Source of the DNA: Pseudonocardia xinjiangensis
GTDB taxonomy: Bacteria; Actinomycetota; Actinomycetes; Mycobacteriales; Pseudonocardiaceae
DNA: 64,000 nt
NCBI RefSeq assembly: GCF_012911925.1
Contig: NZ_JAAXKY010000005.1
Location: 41,048 to 105,047, forward strand
Direction of reading: 5' to 3'
Shown: in pieces, positions 1 to 10,171 of the stretch
How the letters are laid out: each line of letters starts with the position of its first letter
How positions within the stretch are numbered: position 1 is the stretch's first letter
Position numbers and translations under genes: made by a program
Notes under the pieces: model-generated
What the model was told of the DNA's origin: nothing
The model's database searches: none
Seen by the model: the letters and a program-made list of their open reading frames with translations, nothing else

Positions 1-130
1 CCTGCACCGACCGGTCCTTGATCAGCGCGACGACGCGCCGGACCTTGGTCGGCGACATGTGTACGTACCGCGCCACCGCGCGCGCCCGAACCGGCTCGAG
101 CGCGGTGGCAGGGCTCTGGCTGTCAGCCAT
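1..130 (-). CDS. rplV: 50S ribosomal protein L22, N-terminal part (runs off the window)
   Basis: Only the first 43 codons are present. The protein begins MADSQSPATALEPV and continues with ARYVHMSPTKVRRVVALIKD, which is the conserved start of bacterial L22. L22 binds 23S rRNA and lines the peptide exit tunnel. The ATG is at 128-130, 39 bases after the rpsS stop, in the expected S10-operon order (rpsS then rplV). The short Ala/Pro-rich leader before the conserved part is common in actinobacterial L22. The rest of the gene lies beyond position 1. Confidence 0.93.
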   Translation of the reverse strand, partial: MADSQSPATALEPVRARAVARYVHMSPTKVRRVVALIKDRSVQ

Positions 131-169
131 GATTTCCTTTCACCCTTCCCTAGTCGCTACTCGAGCCGC

Positions 170-451
170 TCAGCGCCTGCGCGCCTTGCGGTCGTCCTTG
201 ATATGGCCACGGAACGTCCGCGTGGGTGCGAACTCCCCCAGCTTGTGGCCGACCATCGAGTCCGACACGAACACCGGCACGTGCTTGCGACCGTCGTGCA
301 CCGCAATCGTGTGGCCGATCATGTCGGGGATGATGGTGGACCGCCGGGACCAGGTCCGGATGACGGTCTTCTTGCCGGCCTCGTTGAGCACGTCCACCTT
401 CTTGAGCAGGTGGTCGTCCACGAACGGGCCCTTCTTCAGGCTGCGCGGCAT
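170..451 (-). CDS. rpsS: 30S ribosomal protein S19
   Basis: This 93-residue protein starts [19 protein letters not shown] and contains the conserved stretch [19 protein letters not shown] and the FAPTRTF motif of S19. S19 sits in the 30S head next to S13 and contacts the A-site tRNA region. Length is normal for the family. It lies 15 bases downstream of rplB within the S10 operon and is presumably co-transcribed with it. Confidence 0.97.
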   Translation of the reverse strand: MPRSLKKGPFVDDHLLKKVDVLNEAGKKTVIRTWSRRSTIIPDMIGHTIAVHDGRKHVPVFVSDSMVGHKLGEFAPTRTFRGHIKDDRKARRR

Positions 452-466
452 TGGTTACCTCCCTGC

Positions 467-1300
467 TCAGCGCTTCTTGCCGGTGCGACGGCGACGGACG
501 ATCATGGCGTCACTTGCCTTGCGGTGACGGGTGCGGCCCTCGGGCTTACCCGCCGGGTTGACCGGGTGGCGACCACCGGAGGTCTTACCCTCACCACCAC
601 CGTGCGGGTGGTCGACCGGGTTCATGGCGACACCGCGGACGGTCGGGCGCTTGCCCTTCCACCGCATGCGGCCTGCCTTGCCCCAGTTGATGTTGGAGTG
701 CTCGGCGTTGCCCACCTCGCCGACGGTGGCGCGGCAGCGCACGTCGACGTTGCGGATCTCGCCGGACGGCATGCGCAGCTGCGCGTAGGGGCCGTCCTTG
801 GCGACGAGCTGCACGCCCGAACCGGCCGAGCGGGCGATCTTCGCGCCACCGCCGGGGCGGAGCTCGATCGCGTGCACCACGGTGCCGGTGGGGATGTTGC
901 GCAGCGGCAGGTTGTTGCCGACCTTGATGTCGGCCCGCGGACCGGCCTCGACCTTGTCGCCCTGCTTGAGCTTCGCCGGCGCGATGATGTAGCGCTTCTC
1001 GCCGTCGGCGTAGTGCAGCAGCGCGATCCGGCTGGTGCGGTTGGGGTCGTACTCGATGTGCGCGACCGTGGCCGGCACACCGTCCTTGTCGTTACGCCGG
1101 AAGTCGATCAGGCGGTAGGCGCGCTTGTGCCCGCCGCCCTGGTGCCGGGTGGTGACCCGCCCGTGCACGTTGCGGCCGCCCTTGCTGTGCAGCGGCCGGA
1201 CCAGCGACTTCTCCGGCGTGGACCGGGTGATCTCGGCGAAGTCGGAGACGCTCGAGCCACGACGGCCCGGAGTCGTCGGCTTGTACTTGCGGATGCCCAT
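467..1300 (-). CDS. rplB: 50S ribosomal protein L2
   Basis: 277 residues, starting [14 protein letters not shown], the usual length for L2. The C-terminal signature region [20 protein letters not shown] contains the essential His of the peptidyl-transferase-proximal loop. L2 is a primary 23S rRNA binder required for subunit association. It lies between rplW (11-base gap) and rpsS in the standard S10-operon order, and the sequence shows no unusual features. Confidence 0.98.
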   Translation of the reverse strand: MGIRKYKPTTPGRRGSSVSDFAEITRSTPEKSLVRPLHSKGGRNVHGRVTTRHQGGGHKRAYRLIDFRRNDKDGVPATVAHIEYDPNRTSRIALLHYADGEKRYIIAPAKLKQGDKVEAGPRADIKVGNNLPLRNIPTGTVVHAIELRPGGGAKIARSAGSGVQLVAKDGPYAQLRMPSGEIRNVDVRCRATVGEVGNAEHSNINWGKAGRMRWKGKRPTVRGVAMNPVDHPHGGGEGKTSGGRHPVNPAGKPEGRTRHRKASDAMIVRRRRTGKKR

Positions 1301-1311
1301 CGGTCAGCCCC

Positions 1312-1611
1312 TCAGCTCGCCCGGCCACCGAAGACGTCGATCGAGCGGCTCTCCTCGGAGAGCGTCACGATCGCGCGCTTCGTGTCCTTGCGCTTGCCGT
1401 ATCCGGTGCGGGAGCGCTTGCGCTTGCCCGGGCGGTTCAGCGTGTTGACGCTGAGCACCCTGACCCCGAACACCTTCTCCACGGCGATCTTGATCTGTGT
1501 CTTGTTCGCGTCCGGTCGGACGATGAAGGTGTACTGCCGCTCGTCGAGCAGCCCGTAGCTCTTCTCCGAGACCACCGGCGCGAGCAGGATGTCGCGCGGA
1601 TCGGGGATCAC
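1312..1611 (-). CDS. rplW: 50S ribosomal protein L23
   Basis: 99 residues with the L23 core [18 protein letters not shown] near the N terminus and the [12 protein letters not shown] region near the C terminus. L23 is at the exit of the polypeptide tunnel and is the docking site for trigger factor and SRP. The ATG overlaps the end of rplD by 4 bases, implying translational coupling. Its size is normal for actinobacteria. Confidence 0.96.
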   Translation of the reverse strand: MIPDPRDILLAPVVSEKSYGLLDERQYTFIVRPDANKTQIKIAVEKVFGVRVLSVNTLNRPGKRKRSRTGYGKRKDTKRAIVTLSEESRSIDVFGGRAS

Positions 1612-2525
1612 TTGTCAGCCTCCTTGCGCTGCGACGACGGCTGCTGGAACCCAGCCGCCTCGGCCGCCTCGGCGGAGGCGAACCAGACCTCGGCCTCCGT
1701 GCGGGCGTAGAACGAGCTGCCCGGCACGTGGTAGAGCATCGAGTCGGCGTTGCCCTTGACCGGGAAACCCTCCGGCTGCGAGCCGTCGGCCAGCGGAGCG
1801 TGGCTCTGCGGTCCGTACGGTGCCTGCTCGTCGATGTCGGCGAGTTCGCTCTCGCGGGCCGAGGCCCGGGCACCGGACGCCCTGGTGGGCACCGCGATGG
1901 GACCGGCGAGGAAGGCGTCGAGCGCCTCCTGCGTGAAGACCACGACGTCGTTGACGAGCACGTCGTAGGTGTTCAGCTGGTCGGGCGCGATCACGTGGGC
2001 GGTGGGGAGGTTGCGCAGGCTGAGCCAGGTGACCTCGTCCTCACGCCCGACGACCACGAGGGCACGGGTGTCGGCGTCGCCCGCCACTGCGGCCAGCGCG
2101 GTGCGCGCCGACTTCGTGGACGGGGTCTCCCCGGTGACCAGGGAGGTGACGACGTGCACCAGGCCGGCGCGGGCCCGGTCGGAGAGCGCGCCGCGCAGTG
2201 CGGCCGCCTTCATCTTCTTCGGGGTCTTCTGCGTGTAGTCACGCGGCGTGGGCCCGTGGACGACGCCACCGCCGGCGAACTGCGGGGCACGGGTGGAGCC
2301 CTGACGGGCCCGGCCGGTGCCCTTCTGGCGGTACGGCTTCTTGCCGCCGCCGCGGACCTCGCCACGGGTCTTCGTGTCGTGGGTGCCCTGCCGGGCGGCC
2401 GCGAGCTGGCCCACCACGACCTGGTGCATCAGCGGCACGTTGGCGGACACGTCGAAGACGTGCGCGGGGAGCTCGACGGTGCCGTCGGCCTTCCCCTCAG
2501 GGGTACGGATCTCGACACTGGTCAT
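1608..2525 (-). CDS. rplD: 50S ribosomal protein L4 with a C-terminal extension
   Basis: The start is the ATG at 2523-2525 ([15 protein letters not shown]), overlapping the rplC stop by one base; an in-frame extension further upstream only re-reads rplC. Residues 1 to about 220 are ordinary L4, including the conserved [20 protein letters not shown] loop that reaches into the exit tunnel. The 305-residue protein is about 80-90 residues longer than a typical L4. The extra tail is acidic/Ala-rich, then carries [20 protein letters not shown] and [16 protein letters not shown], a compact motif that looks like a small added domain (similar to the short 'sunset' type domain of some actinobacterial proteins; this name is from memory). 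Its role on the ribosome is unknown to me. Confidence 0.95.
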   Translation of the reverse strand: MTSVEIRTPEGKADGTVELPAHVFDVSANVPLMHQVVVGQLAAARQGTHDTKTRGEVRGGGKKPYRQKGTGRARQGSTRAPQFAGGGVVHGPTPRDYTQKTPKKMKAAALRGALSDRARAGLVHVVTSLVTGETPSTKSARTALAAVAGDADTRALVVVGREDEVTWLSLRNLPTAHVIAPDQLNTYDVLVNDVVVFTQEALDAFLAGPIAVPTRASGARASARESELADIDEQAPYGPQSHAPLADGSQPEGFPVKGNADSMLYHVPGSSFYARTEAEVWFASAEAAEAAGFQQPSSQRKEADK

Positions 2526-3178
2526 TACTTCGCACCACCCTTCGCGGCCGACTTGACGACGACGAGGCCGCCGCGGGGACCGGGGACCGCGCCCTTGATC
2601 AGCAGCAGGCCGTTGTCGGTGTCGACACGGTGCACCGTGAGGTTCTGCGTGGTGATGCGCGCGTTGCCCATACGGCCGGCCATCCGGACGCCCTTGAAGA
2701 CGCGGCCCGGGGTGGCGCACCCGCCGATGGAACCCGGCGAGCGGTGCTTGCGCTGGGTGCCGTGGCTGGCGCCGAGGCCCTTGAAGCCGTGGCGCTTCAT
2801 GACACCCGCGGTGCCCTTGCCCTTGCTGGTGCCCACGACGTCCACCACGGCGCCGGCGTCGAACACTGCCGCCGTGATCTCCTGGCCGACCGTGTACTCG
2901 CCTGCATCGGAGGTGCGCAGCTCGACCAGGTGCCGGCGGGGCGTGGTGCCCGCCTTGCTGTAGTGGCCGGTGCGCGGCTTGTTGACCTTGCGTGGGTCGA
3001 TCGCCCCGTACGCGAGCTGGACGGCCTTGTAGCCGTCGCTCTCAGGGGTGCGGACCTGCGTCACCACGTTCGGGCCCGCCTGGACCACGGTGACCGGGAC
3101 CACCCGGTTGTTCTCGTCGAAGACCTGGGTCATCCCGAGCTTTGTGCCCAGGATCCCGGTGATCTGCCTCTCGGTCAT
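2525..3178 (-). CDS. rplC: 50S ribosomal protein L3
   Basis: 217 residues, beginning [20 protein letters not shown]. The central loop includes the [20 protein letters not shown] stretch that approaches the peptidyl-transferase centre, followed by the [14 protein letters not shown] segment. L3 is an early-assembly 23S binder. The gene sits 14 bases after rpsJ and its stop overlaps the rplD start by one base, so it is part of the same operon. Confidence 0.97.
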   Translation of the reverse strand: MTERQITGILGTKLGMTQVFDENNRVVPVTVVQAGPNVVTQVRTPESDGYKAVQLAYGAIDPRKVNKPRTGHYSKAGTTPRRHLVELRTSDAGEYTVGQEITAAVFDAGAVVDVVGTSKGKGTAGVMKRHGFKGLGASHGTQRKHRSPGSIGGCATPGRVFKGVRMAGRMGNARITTQNLTVHRVDTDNGLLLIKGAVPGPRGGLVVVKSAAKGGAK

Positions 3179-3192
3179 CTTCTCGGTCAGCC

Positions 3193-3498
3193 CTACTGAA
3201 TGTTGACGTCGACGCTGGCCGGCAGGTCGATGCGCATGAGCGCGTCGACCGTCTTGGGCGTCGGGTCGAGGATGTCGATCAGCCGCTTGTGGGTGCGCAT
3301 CTCGAAGTGCTCGCGCGAGTCCTTGTACTTGTGCGGCGAACGGATGACGCAGTAGATGTTCTTCTCCGTCGGCAGTGGCACCGGCCCGACGACCCGAGCA
3401 CCCGTGCGCGTGACCGTCTCGACGATCTTGCGCGCGGAGGCGTCGATGGCCTCGTGGTCATAGGCCTTCAGCCTGATGCGGATCTTTTGTCCCGCCAT
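3193..3498 (-). CDS. rpsJ: 30S ribosomal protein S10
   Basis: 101 residues starting [19 protein letters not shown], with the conserved [20 protein letters not shown] segment. S10 is a 30S head protein that also acts in transcription antitermination as NusE. It is the first gene of the S10 operon here. The 307-base gap upstream, behind the end of tuf, must hold the operon promoter. Confidence 0.97.
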   Translation of the reverse strand: MAGQKIRIRLKAYDHEAIDASARKIVETVTRTGARVVGPVPLPTEKNIYCVIRSPHKYKDSREHFEMRTHKRLIDILDPTPKTVDALMRIDLPASVDVNIQ

Positions 3499-3805
3499 GG
3501 TCGTCGGTCGTCCTCTTCTTCCTGCCGCTCATGTACGCGCGCTCCGGGTGGGGCACGCGTGGAGGAGCCCCGCCCTCCGTCGGTTGGGTCTCACCCCACG
3601 TGGCTCCGGTCCACGAGGTCGGGCGTGTCGCGCCCTACTCACAGACCAGTTCCCGGATCACCCGCGACCCCCGGGGGGTCGCTGTGCTCGAGGGTCGGCG
3701 TCCGGGGCCGGTGCGCACGGAAGTACCTCTCCGCGCGCACCGACGCCCTACGCACAACCCGTCAAGGATGCCACACGCTGGTGCGGCACCCTCGACCGGG
3801 GGGTC
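3499..3805. other. tuf-rpsJ intergenic region with no gene
   Basis: No credible coding sequence is present. The part nearest tuf holds a terminator-like hairpin (3766-3790), so the S10-operon promoter should lie in the rest, reading on the minus strand. A TTGACG match is visible on the minus strand at 3760-3765, but I see no convincing -10 box 16-18 bases from it, so I do not call a promoter. The remainder is GC-rich with short C and G runs. Confidence 0.6.
3766..3790 (-). terminator. Candidate terminator hairpin after tuf
   Basis: Read on the minus strand 16 bases after the tuf stop, this 25-base segment folds into a 10-bp stem with one bulged base and a CAGC loop (GGTGCCGCAC pairing with GTGTGGCATCC). 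There is no U-run after it, as is frequent in high-GC actinobacteria. It separates the str operon from the S10 operon. Confidence 0.5.
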
Positions 3806-4999
3806 TTACTTGTTGATCTTGATGACCTGACCGGCGCCGACGGTCCGTCCACCCTCGCGGATGGCGAACTGCAGGCCCTCCTCCATGGCGATCGGCTGGA
3901 TCAGCGAAACGCTCATGGTGGTGTTGTCGCCCGGCATGACCATCTCGGTGCCGCTGGGCAGCGTCACCACGCCGGTCACGTCGGTGGTGCGGAAGTAGAA
4001 CTGCGGCCGGTAGTTGTTGAAGAACGGCGTGTGCCGGCCACCCTCGTCCTTGGACAGGATGTAGACCTGGCCCTCGAACTCCGTGTGCGGGGTGATCGAG
4101 CCGGGCTTCACGACGACCTGGCCGCGCTCGACGTCCTCGCGCTTGATGCCGCGGAGCAGCAGGCCGACGTTCTCGCCCGCGCGCCCCTCGTCGAGGATCT
4201 TGCGGAACATCTCGACGCCCGTGGTGGTGGTCTTGGTCGACTTCTCGCGAATGCCGACGATCTCCACCTCCTCGTTCACCTTGACGATGCCGCGCTCGAT
4301 GCGGCCCGTGACCACGGTGCCGCGGCCGGTGATCGTGAAGACGTCCTCGACGGGCATGAGGAACGGCTTCTCGATGTCGCGCTCCGGCTCCGGGATGCTC
4401 TCGTCCACGGCGTCCATGAGCTCGAGCAGCTTGGCGCCCCACTCGGCGTCGCCCTCGAGCGCCTTCAGCGCCGAGACACGCACGATCGGGAGGTCGTCGC
4501 CCGGGTACTCCTGCGACGACAGCAGCTCGCGGACCTCCAGCTCGACGAGCTCGAGGATCTCCTCGTCGTCGACCATGTCGGCCTTGTTGAGCGCCACGAC
4601 GATGTAGGGCACCCCGACCTGACGGGCGAGCAGCACGTGCTCACGCGTCTGCGGCATGGGGCCGTCGGTGGCCGCGACCACCAGGATGGCGCCGTCCATC
4701 TGCGCCGCACCGGTGATCATGTTCTTGATGTAGTCGGCGTGCCCGGGGCAGTCGACGTGCGCGTAGTGGCGCTTCTCGGTCTGGTACTCGACGTGCGCGA
4801 TCGAGATCGTGATGCCGCGCTGACGCTCCTCGGGAGCCTTGTCGATCTGGTCGAACGCCGAAGCCTCGTTGAGGTTCGGGTACTTGTCGTGCAGAACCTT
4901 GGTGATTGCCGCCGTCAGCGTGGTCTTGCCGTGGTCGATGTGACCGATGGTGCCGATGTTGACGTGCGGCTTGGTCCGCTCGAACTTCGCCTTCGCCAC
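3806..4999 (-). CDS. tuf: Elongation factor Tu
   Basis: 397 residues, a normal EF-Tu length. The start is the GTG at 4997-4999 ([20 protein letters not shown]), 7 bases after a strong AGGAGG; upstream in-frame codons belong to the fusA-tuf spacer. The G domain shows GHIDHGKTT (P-loop), DCPGHADY and NKAD in order, followed by the two beta-barrel domains, ending [11 protein letters not shown]. It delivers aminoacyl-tRNA to the ribosome. Residues in the places where kirromycin-type resistance usually maps look ordinary. Confidence 0.98.
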   Translation of the reverse strand: MAKAKFERTKPHVNIGTIGHIDHGKTTLTAAITKVLHDKYPNLNEASAFDQIDKAPEERQRGITISIAHVEYQTEKRHYAHVDCPGHADYIKNMITGAAQMDGAILVVAATDGPMPQTREHVLLARQVGVPYIVVALNKADMVDDEEILELVELEVRELLSSQEYPGDDLPIVRVSALKALEGDAEWGAKLLELMDAVDESIPEPERDIEKPFLMPVEDVFTITGRGTVVTGRIERGIVKVNEEVEIVGIREKSTKTTTTGVEMFRKILDEGRAGENVGLLLRGIKREDVERGQVVVKPGSITPHTEFEGQVYILSKDEGGRHTPFFNNYRPQFYFRTTDVTGVVTLPSGTEMVMPGDNTTMSVSLIQPIAMEEGLQFAIREGGRTVGAGQVIKINK

Positions 5000-5071
5000 T
5001 GGGGAATCCTCCTGGACTGGTGTACTTGTCCGCCGTGCTGACGGCAGGTATGTGGGGTGGTGCCGGTACGA

Positions 5072-5096
5072 GCCGCGGACGGTACCCGTCCGCGGC
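5072..5096 (-). other. Perfect hairpin in the fusA-tuf spacer
   Basis: An 11-bp perfect inverted repeat (GCCGCGGACGG and its complement) with a 3-base TAC loop lies in the 106-base gap between fusA and tuf. There is no U-tract. Since tuf also needs transcription from upstream, it is more likely a processing or partial attenuation element than a full terminator. It may help set the fusA:tuf expression ratio (inference). Confidence 0.55.
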
Positions 5097-5105
5097 ACGA
5101 GCCTC

Positions 5106-7205
5106 TTACTCGCCCGTGGCCTTGGCGATGATCTCCTTGGCCACGTTGGACGGAACCTCCGCGTAGGAGTCGAAGACCATCGTGTAGTTCGCCCGGCCCT
5201 GGGTCCGCGACCGCAGGTCGCCGACGTAACCGAACATCTCGGAGAGCGGCACCAGCGCCTTGACGACGCGGGCGCCCGCCCGCTCCTCCATGGCCTGGAT
5301 CTGGCCACGGCGAGAGTTGAGGTCGCCGATCACATCGCCCATGTAGTCCTCGGGCGTGGTGACCTCGACGGCCATCATGGGCTCGAGCAGGGCCGGGTCG
5401 GCCTTGCGCGCAGCCTCCTTGAGAGCCATCGAGCCGGCGACCTTGAAGGCCATCTCGGACGAGTCGACCTCGTGGTACTGGCCGTCGAGCAGAGTCAGCT
5501 TGATACCGGTCAGCGGATAACCGGCAAGGATGCCGTACTGCATGGCGTCCTGGGCACCCGCGTCGACCGACGGGATGTACTCCCGCGGCACGCGACCGCC
5601 GCTGACCTTGTTGTCGAACTCGTACAGCGCACCGTCGGCCGTGTCGAGCGGCTCCAGCTTGATGATCACGCGGGCGAACTGGCCCGAGCCACCCGTCTGC
5701 TTCTTGTGGGTGTACTCGAACTTGTCCACCGTGCGGCGGATCGTCTCGCGGTAGGCCACCTGCGGCTTACCGATGTTGGCCTCGACCTTGTAGTCGCTCT
5801 TCATCCGGTTGACCAGCACCTCGAGGTGCAGCTCGCCCATGCCCGCCAGGATGGTCTGGCCCGAGTCCTGGTCCAGGTGGACCTGGAACGTCGGGTCCTC
5901 CTCGGCGAGCTTCTGGATGGCGATACCCAGCTTCTCCTGGTCGGCCTTCGTCTTCGGCTCCACCGCGACCTGGATGACCGGGTCCGGGAAGGTCATCGAC
6001 TCGAGCACGATCGGCGCCTGCGGGTCGCTGAGCGTCTCGCCCGTGGTCGTGTCCTTCAGGCCGATGACGGCGTAGATGTGCCCGACCAGGGCCTCGTCGA
6101 CCGGGTTCTCCTTGTTGGCGTGCATCTGGAAGATCTTCCCGATGCGCTCCTTGCGGTCCTTGGTCGAGTTGATGACCTGGGAACCCGCAGCGACCCGACC
6201 CGAGTACACCCGGATGTAGGTCAGTTTGCCGAAGAACGGGTGCGCGGCGATCTTGAAGGCCAGAGCCGAGAACGGCTCGTCCTTCGTGGGCTTGCGGCTG
6301 GCCGGGGTCTCCCCGTCCTGCAGCGTGCCCTCCACCGGCGGGAGGTCGTACGGCGACGGCAGGTAGTCGATCACCGCGTCGAGCAGGGGCTGGACGCCCT
6401 TGTTCTTGAACGCGGAGCCACAGATCACCGGGTAGGCCGCACGGTCGTTCACGATCTTGCGGATGCCGTGCTTGATCTGCTCGACGGTGAAGTCCTCGCC
6501 GCCGAGGTAGGCCTCCATCAGGGAGTCGTCGGTCTCGGCGACGGCCTCGACCAGCTGCAGCCGGTACTCGGCCGCCCGCTCGGCCAGATCGGCCGGGATC
6601 TCCTCGATCGTGTAGTCCTCGCCGATGGCGACCTCGCCGCGCCAGGTGAGCGCGCGCATCTGGACCAGGTCCACGACACCGATGAAGTCGTTCTCCGAGC
6701 CGATCGGCAGCTGCAGCGGCAGCGGCTTCGCGCCCAGACGGTCCTGGATCGTCTGCACGGTGAAGTAGAAGTCCGCGCCGAGCTTGTCCATCTTGTTGAC
6801 GAAACAGATGCGCGGGACGTCGTACTTGGAGGCCTGTCGCCAGACCTGCTCGGACTGCGGCTCGACCCCTTCCTTGCCGTCGAAGACCGCAACAGCGCCG
6901 TCGAGCACCCGCAGGTTCCGCTCCACCTCGACCGTGAAGTCGACGTGACCGGGGGTGTCGATGATGTTGATCTGGTGGTCTTTCCAGAAGCAGGTGGTGG
7001 CGGCGGAGGTGATCGTGATGCCGCGCTTCTGCTCCTCCTCCATCCAGTCCATCGTGGCCGCACCGTCGTGCACTTCACCGATCTTGTAGTTGATCCCGGT
7101 GTAGTACAGGATCCGCTCGGTGGTAGTGGTCTTGCCGGCGTCGATGTGAGCCATGATGCCGATGTTGCGGACCTTCGTCAGGTCCGTGAGCACGTCCCGT
7201 GCCAC
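5106..7205 (-). CDS. fusA: Elongation factor G
   Basis: 699 residues, full length. It starts with GTG at 7203-7205 ([20 protein letters not shown]). The G domain has [26 protein letters not shown] and the NKMDK motif, and domains II-V follow, with [20 protein letters not shown] in domain IV. EF-G drives translocation. It is 45 bases downstream of rpsG and followed by tuf, the standard str-operon order. No fusidic-acid-type change is evident by eye. Confidence 0.98.
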   Translation of the reverse strand: MARDVLTDLTKVRNIGIMAHIDAGKTTTTERILYYTGINYKIGEVHDGAATMDWMEEEQKRGITITSAATTCFWKDHQINIIDTPGHVDFTVEVERNLRVLDGAVAVFDGKEGVEPQSEQVWRQASKYDVPRICFVNKMDKLGADFYFTVQTIQDRLGAKPLPLQLPIGSENDFIGVVDLVQMRALTWRGEVAIGEDYTIEEIPADLAERAAEYRLQLVEAVAETDDSLMEAYLGGEDFTVEQIKHGIRKIVNDRAAYPVICGSAFKNKGVQPLLDAVIDYLPSPYDLPPVEGTLQDGETPASRKPTKDEPFSALAFKIAAHPFFGKLTYIRVYSGRVAAGSQVINSTKDRKERIGKIFQMHANKENPVDEALVGHIYAVIGLKDTTTGETLSDPQAPIVLESMTFPDPVIQVAVEPKTKADQEKLGIAIQKLAEEDPTFQVHLDQDSGQTILAGMGELHLEVLVNRMKSDYKVEANIGKPQVAYRETIRRTVDKFEYTHKKQTGGSGQFARVIIKLEPLDTADGALYEFDNKVSGGRVPREYIPSVDAGAQDAMQYGILAGYPLTGIKLTLLDGQYHEVDSSEMAFKVAGSMALKEAARKADPALLEPMMAVEVTTPEDYMGDVIGDLNSRRGQIQAMEERAGARVVKALVPLSEMFGYVGDLRSRTQGRANYTMVFDSYAEVPSNVAKEIIAKATGE

Positions 7206-7250
7206 TGTTAGCTCGCTTCCCTCAGCAGGTTGGCGCGGACGATCGGCCCG

Positions 7251-7720
7251 TCACCAGCGGTAGTGGGCGAAGGCTCGGTTGGACTCCGCCATCTTGTGCA
7301 TGTCCTCGCGCCGCTTCACGCTGGCGCCCAGTCCGTTGCTTGCGTCGAGCAGCTCGTTCATCAGCCGGTCGACCATCGTCTTCTCGCGCCGCTGCCCGGC
7401 GTAGGACACCAGCCAGCGCAGGCCCAGCGTGGTCTGCCGGACGGCACGGACCTCGATCGGCACCTGGTAGGTGGCGCCACCGACACGGCGGCTGCGCACC
7501 TCGAGGGCCGGCTTCACGTTGTCCAGCGCGCGCTTGAGCGTGACCACCGGGTCGGTGCCGGTCTTCTCCCGGGTGCCCTCCAGCGCGGCGTAGACGATGC
7601 GCTCGGCCAGCGAGCGCTTGCCGTCCTGGAGGACCTTGTTCACCAGCTGGGTGACCAGCGGCGAGCTGTAGACCGGGTCGGAGACCAGCGGCCGCTTCGG
7701 AGCAGGACCCTTACGGGGCA

Positions 7721-7721
<1 letters not shown>
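7251..7721 (-). CDS. rpsG: 30S ribosomal protein S7
   Basis: 156 residues, beginning [20 protein letters not shown] and ending [14 protein letters not shown], both typical of actinobacterial S7. S7 nucleates assembly of the 30S head and contacts E-site tRNA. The ATG overlaps the rpsL stop by one base (TGATG), implying coupled translation. Confidence 0.98.
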
Positions 7722-8095
<374 letters not shown>

Positions 8096-8374
8096 GAACC
8101 GTCTGCTTCTTCCCGTCGGTGTGCTCTGTCGGTGCTGGTGGTGCGTGCTCGTGCCATTCGCGGGAAGAGGCCGATTCACACCGGCCGCCCACCCCCGAGG
8201 TCGGGCGTGTCCCAAGATCGGACGTACTGCTGCCCGGGCACCGAGCGATGAGATCGGGGACCTCACGAGGGGCCGGGGGGCCCACGGACCCGGTGGACCG
8301 TTCTCGCACGTCGTGCGGGATCGGCGACCACAGGGCACGCAGATCGGCCCGACCGTGGTCGAGCGCAAGACAAC

Positions 8375-8404
8375 AGAGTACCCGCCCCACAGGAAGGGGG
8401 TCAA
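8375..8404 (-). promoter_or_regulatory. Sigma-70-type promoter of the str operon
   Basis: On the minus strand TTGACC (8399-8404), an 18-base spacer and TACTCT (8375-8380) match the actinobacterial housekeeping consensus TTGACN-N16-18-TANNNT. Transcription would start near 8368, giving an untranslated leader of about 270 bases before rpsL. This is the best promoter match in the gap. Confidence 0.72.
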
Positions 8405-8676
8405 AACGGGTCCTCGTCGGCGCCCTGCCGGTAGGAGCAGGGTGCCGCAAGGTGACGCGCCCCGCAAGAGGACGCGCCCGCTCGCCGCTGGGAAACCCCC
8501 GCTCGCCGCAACCGTGCAGCGGCGGAGATCCCCCCGTACCGGTTAGCACAACGCCCGTGCGCAGCCACTGATTCCCGCGGGGCCGGCACGGCCGGCACGA
8601 GCGCGCACGGAATGCCGTGGATGTGAAGCGCGAGCCGCGCCGGGGCTGCGGCACATCCTGCCCGGAGGGCGACCGT

Positions 8677-8700
8677 GTCGTTCAGAGCGTCGTTCAGAGC
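8677..8700. repeat. Tandem 12-bp direct repeat
   Basis: GTCGTTCAGAGC occurs twice in direct succession (8677-8688 and 8689-8700), both copies identical. It lies in the spacer between the str-operon promoter and the cluster. It could be a replication-slippage product or a protein-binding site; nothing else indicates its role. Confidence 0.8.
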
Positions 8701-8747
8701 CGCAACGGCGTCACCACGTCGTCCGGGTACAGGCTTACGGCTATGAC

Positions 8748-8798
8748 GTCACTGCGTCACAGCCGTCATTGCGTCACAGCCGTCACTGCGTCGTCGGC
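8748..8798. repeat. 17-bp tandem repeat, two copies plus a partial third
   Basis: Units GTCACTGCGTCACAGCC (8748-8764) and GTCATTGCGTCACAGCC (8765-8781) differ by one base and are followed by a degenerate third unit beginning GTCACTGCGTC (8782-8798). The array abuts the stop codon of the MbtH gene. The repeated GTCAC half-sites could bind a regulator, but this is unproven. Confidence 0.8.
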
Positions 8799-8799
8799 G

Positions 8800-8991
8800 T
8801 CACCGCGCGCTGAGCGGGCGCAGGTCGGTCCAGTGCTCCTCGACGTAGTCGAGGCACGACCGGCGGTCGGACTCGCCGTGCACCACGCGCCAGCCTTCGG
8901 GCACGGCGATGCGGGCGGGCCAGATGGAGTGCTGGTCCTCGTGGTTGACGAGCACCAGGAACGTGCCGTCGGGGTCGTCGAACGGGTTCAT
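8800..8991 (-). CDS. MbtH-family NRPS accessory protein
   Basis: 63 residues beginning [20 protein letters not shown]. It has the family signature [19 protein letters not shown] and the C-terminal [14 protein letters not shown]. MbtH proteins bind adenylation domains and are needed for their folding or activity, so it should serve the A domains at 16166-18583 and 18818-21427 (and perhaps the degenerate one at 48135-51509). It is the outermost cluster gene on the str-operon side. No second MbtH was found. Confidence 0.95.
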   Translation of the reverse strand: MNPFDDPDGTFLVLVNHEDQHSIWPARIAVPEGWRVVHGESDRRSCLDYVEEHWTDLRPLSAR

Positions 8992-9166
8992 GAGCGGCTC
9001 CTCAACGGGGATCGGACTCCGGCCGAGACCTACCGTCTGCGGCCTGAACCCTAGGAGCGACCCACCTCGGCATGGAGTCGCTGAAACATGCGACGCAGGG
9101 CCGGGCGTTCCCGGCGCCGCCGGGGGCCCGCGGCGCTGATGCCCCGTGCGGCGACGTGCCGCCAGG

Positions 9167-10060
9167 TCACTCGGGGCGCAGGGTCACGGGAGCCGGCCCG
9201 AGCGCTGCGGGAGAAAAGCTCGTCACCGTCTCCGGCACCCGCCAGTCCGGGTCAGCGAACAGGCTGAGGATCTGCTTCAGCGTCAGGTCGGGTGCATGCA
9301 GGATCTCGGCCAGCCCATCGAGTTTCGGGGCGAGCTCCTCGGCGTCGACGGTCTCGTCGTCGAGCAGGCCCCACACGTCCCAGAGCACCATCTCGTGCTT
9401 GTTCAACGCCGCGAGGTCCTGCACGAGGTTGTGCGTCAGCTGTGGCCAGCTGCGCAGGAACCGCTCCTTGCGGTTCGGCGACACCACGAACCGATCCGGA
9501 TCCAGCAGGCCGGCGCGGCACTGGGCCCATGCCTCCGGCCCGGCCAGGAACAGCTCCCTCGGCACGTCCAGGACATCGACCGCATCGTGCTCCGCGAACT
9601 GCGCGTCGACCAGCCGCCAGCGGGCCTCGTCCCGGTCCCACACCTCGCCGACCACATGATCCATCGCCCACTCCGGCTCCAGGTACATCGAGAACCCGAC
9701 GCGGGCCCTGGCCGGTATGCCGTGGTGCCGGGCCAGGGCGACCAGCAGGAGGGTGGAGTCGCGGCAGCAGCCCACCACGCGGTCGGTCGGTGCGCGATCA
9801 CCGCCGAGTGGCGCGGGATCCAGTTCGTGCAGCCGGGCGAGCAGGACGTCGGCATAACGCTCGTCGATCTCGGCAATGCGTCCGGCGGCGAAGCCGTGCT
9901 GGGTGATATCGCCCCGGGCCGTGTAGTGGAACACCAGGCCGGAGGCCGCTTCATGGATACCGGGCAAATCGGACCGGACGTCGTCCAGCCACCATGCCAT
10001 CGCCCGCGGATCGGTGAAGCGACTCTGGGGGGTGTAGAACGTCGCCGCGGTCTCGGTCAC
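9167..10060 (-). CDS. Transglutaminase-like superfamily protein
   Basis: 297 residues, GTG start at 10058-10060. The papain-like core is clear: Cys99 in [20 protein letters not shown], a His in DHVVGEVWD and an Asp in LVDAQF give a complete Cys-His-Asp triad. No signal peptide or membrane segment is seen, so it is cytoplasmic. Such proteins usually hydrolyse or transfer acyl groups. In andrimid biosynthesis the transglutaminase homologue AdmF makes an amide bond between carrier-bound acyl groups, and a similar role is attractive here because condensation domains are scarce. It is followed on the same strand by MbtH and preceded by an ATP-grasp ligase. Confidence 0.8.
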   Translation of the reverse strand: MTETAATFYTPQSRFTDPRAMAWWLDDVRSDLPGIHEAASGLVFHYTARGDITQHGFAAGRIAEIDERYADVLLARLHELDPAPLGGDRAPTDRVVGCCRDSTLLLVALARHHGIPARARVGFSMYLEPEWAMDHVVGEVWDRDEARWRLVDAQFAEHDAVDVLDVPRELFLAGPEAWAQCRAGLLDPDRFVVSPNRKERFLRSWPQLTHNLVQDLAALNKHEMVLWDVWGLLDDETVDAEELAPKLDGLAEILHAPDLTLKQILSLFADPDWRVPETVTSFSPAALGPAPVTLRPE

Positions 10061-10171
10061 CCAGCCGTTCTACGAAATTGGGCGCCGAGTGTCAACCGAG
10101 GACTCGGCGATTCGCGTCCGCCCGGCGGTGTGTCGGCCCGGTCCCCGAATCGGCGAACAGATCGCTCGTCC

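Larger units (their letters stand above)
8096..8799. other. Junction between the str operon and the gene cluster, no gene
   Basis: About 700 bases without a credible gene. The part next to rpsL is the str-operon leader and promoter (8375-8404). Beyond that come two sets of short tandem repeats (8677-8700 and 8748-8798) that end at the stop codon of the first cluster gene. No tRNA, attachment site or insertion-sequence remnant was recognised, so the left boundary of the inserted cluster is set only by gene content. Confidence 0.6.

Noticed and set aside
3806..4999. EF-Tu as an elfamycin-resistant target gene of the cluster
   Set aside because: No change seen at the usual kirromycin-resistance positions; the gene is simply the str-operon tuf.
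4947..7211. Long plus-strand reading frame opposite fusA, and a similar one opposite rplB (59-1558)
   Set aside because: Both are opposite highly conserved translation genes and show no motifs of their own.
8748..8798. CRISPR array
   Set aside because: Units are directly adjacent with no spacers and only two to three copies.
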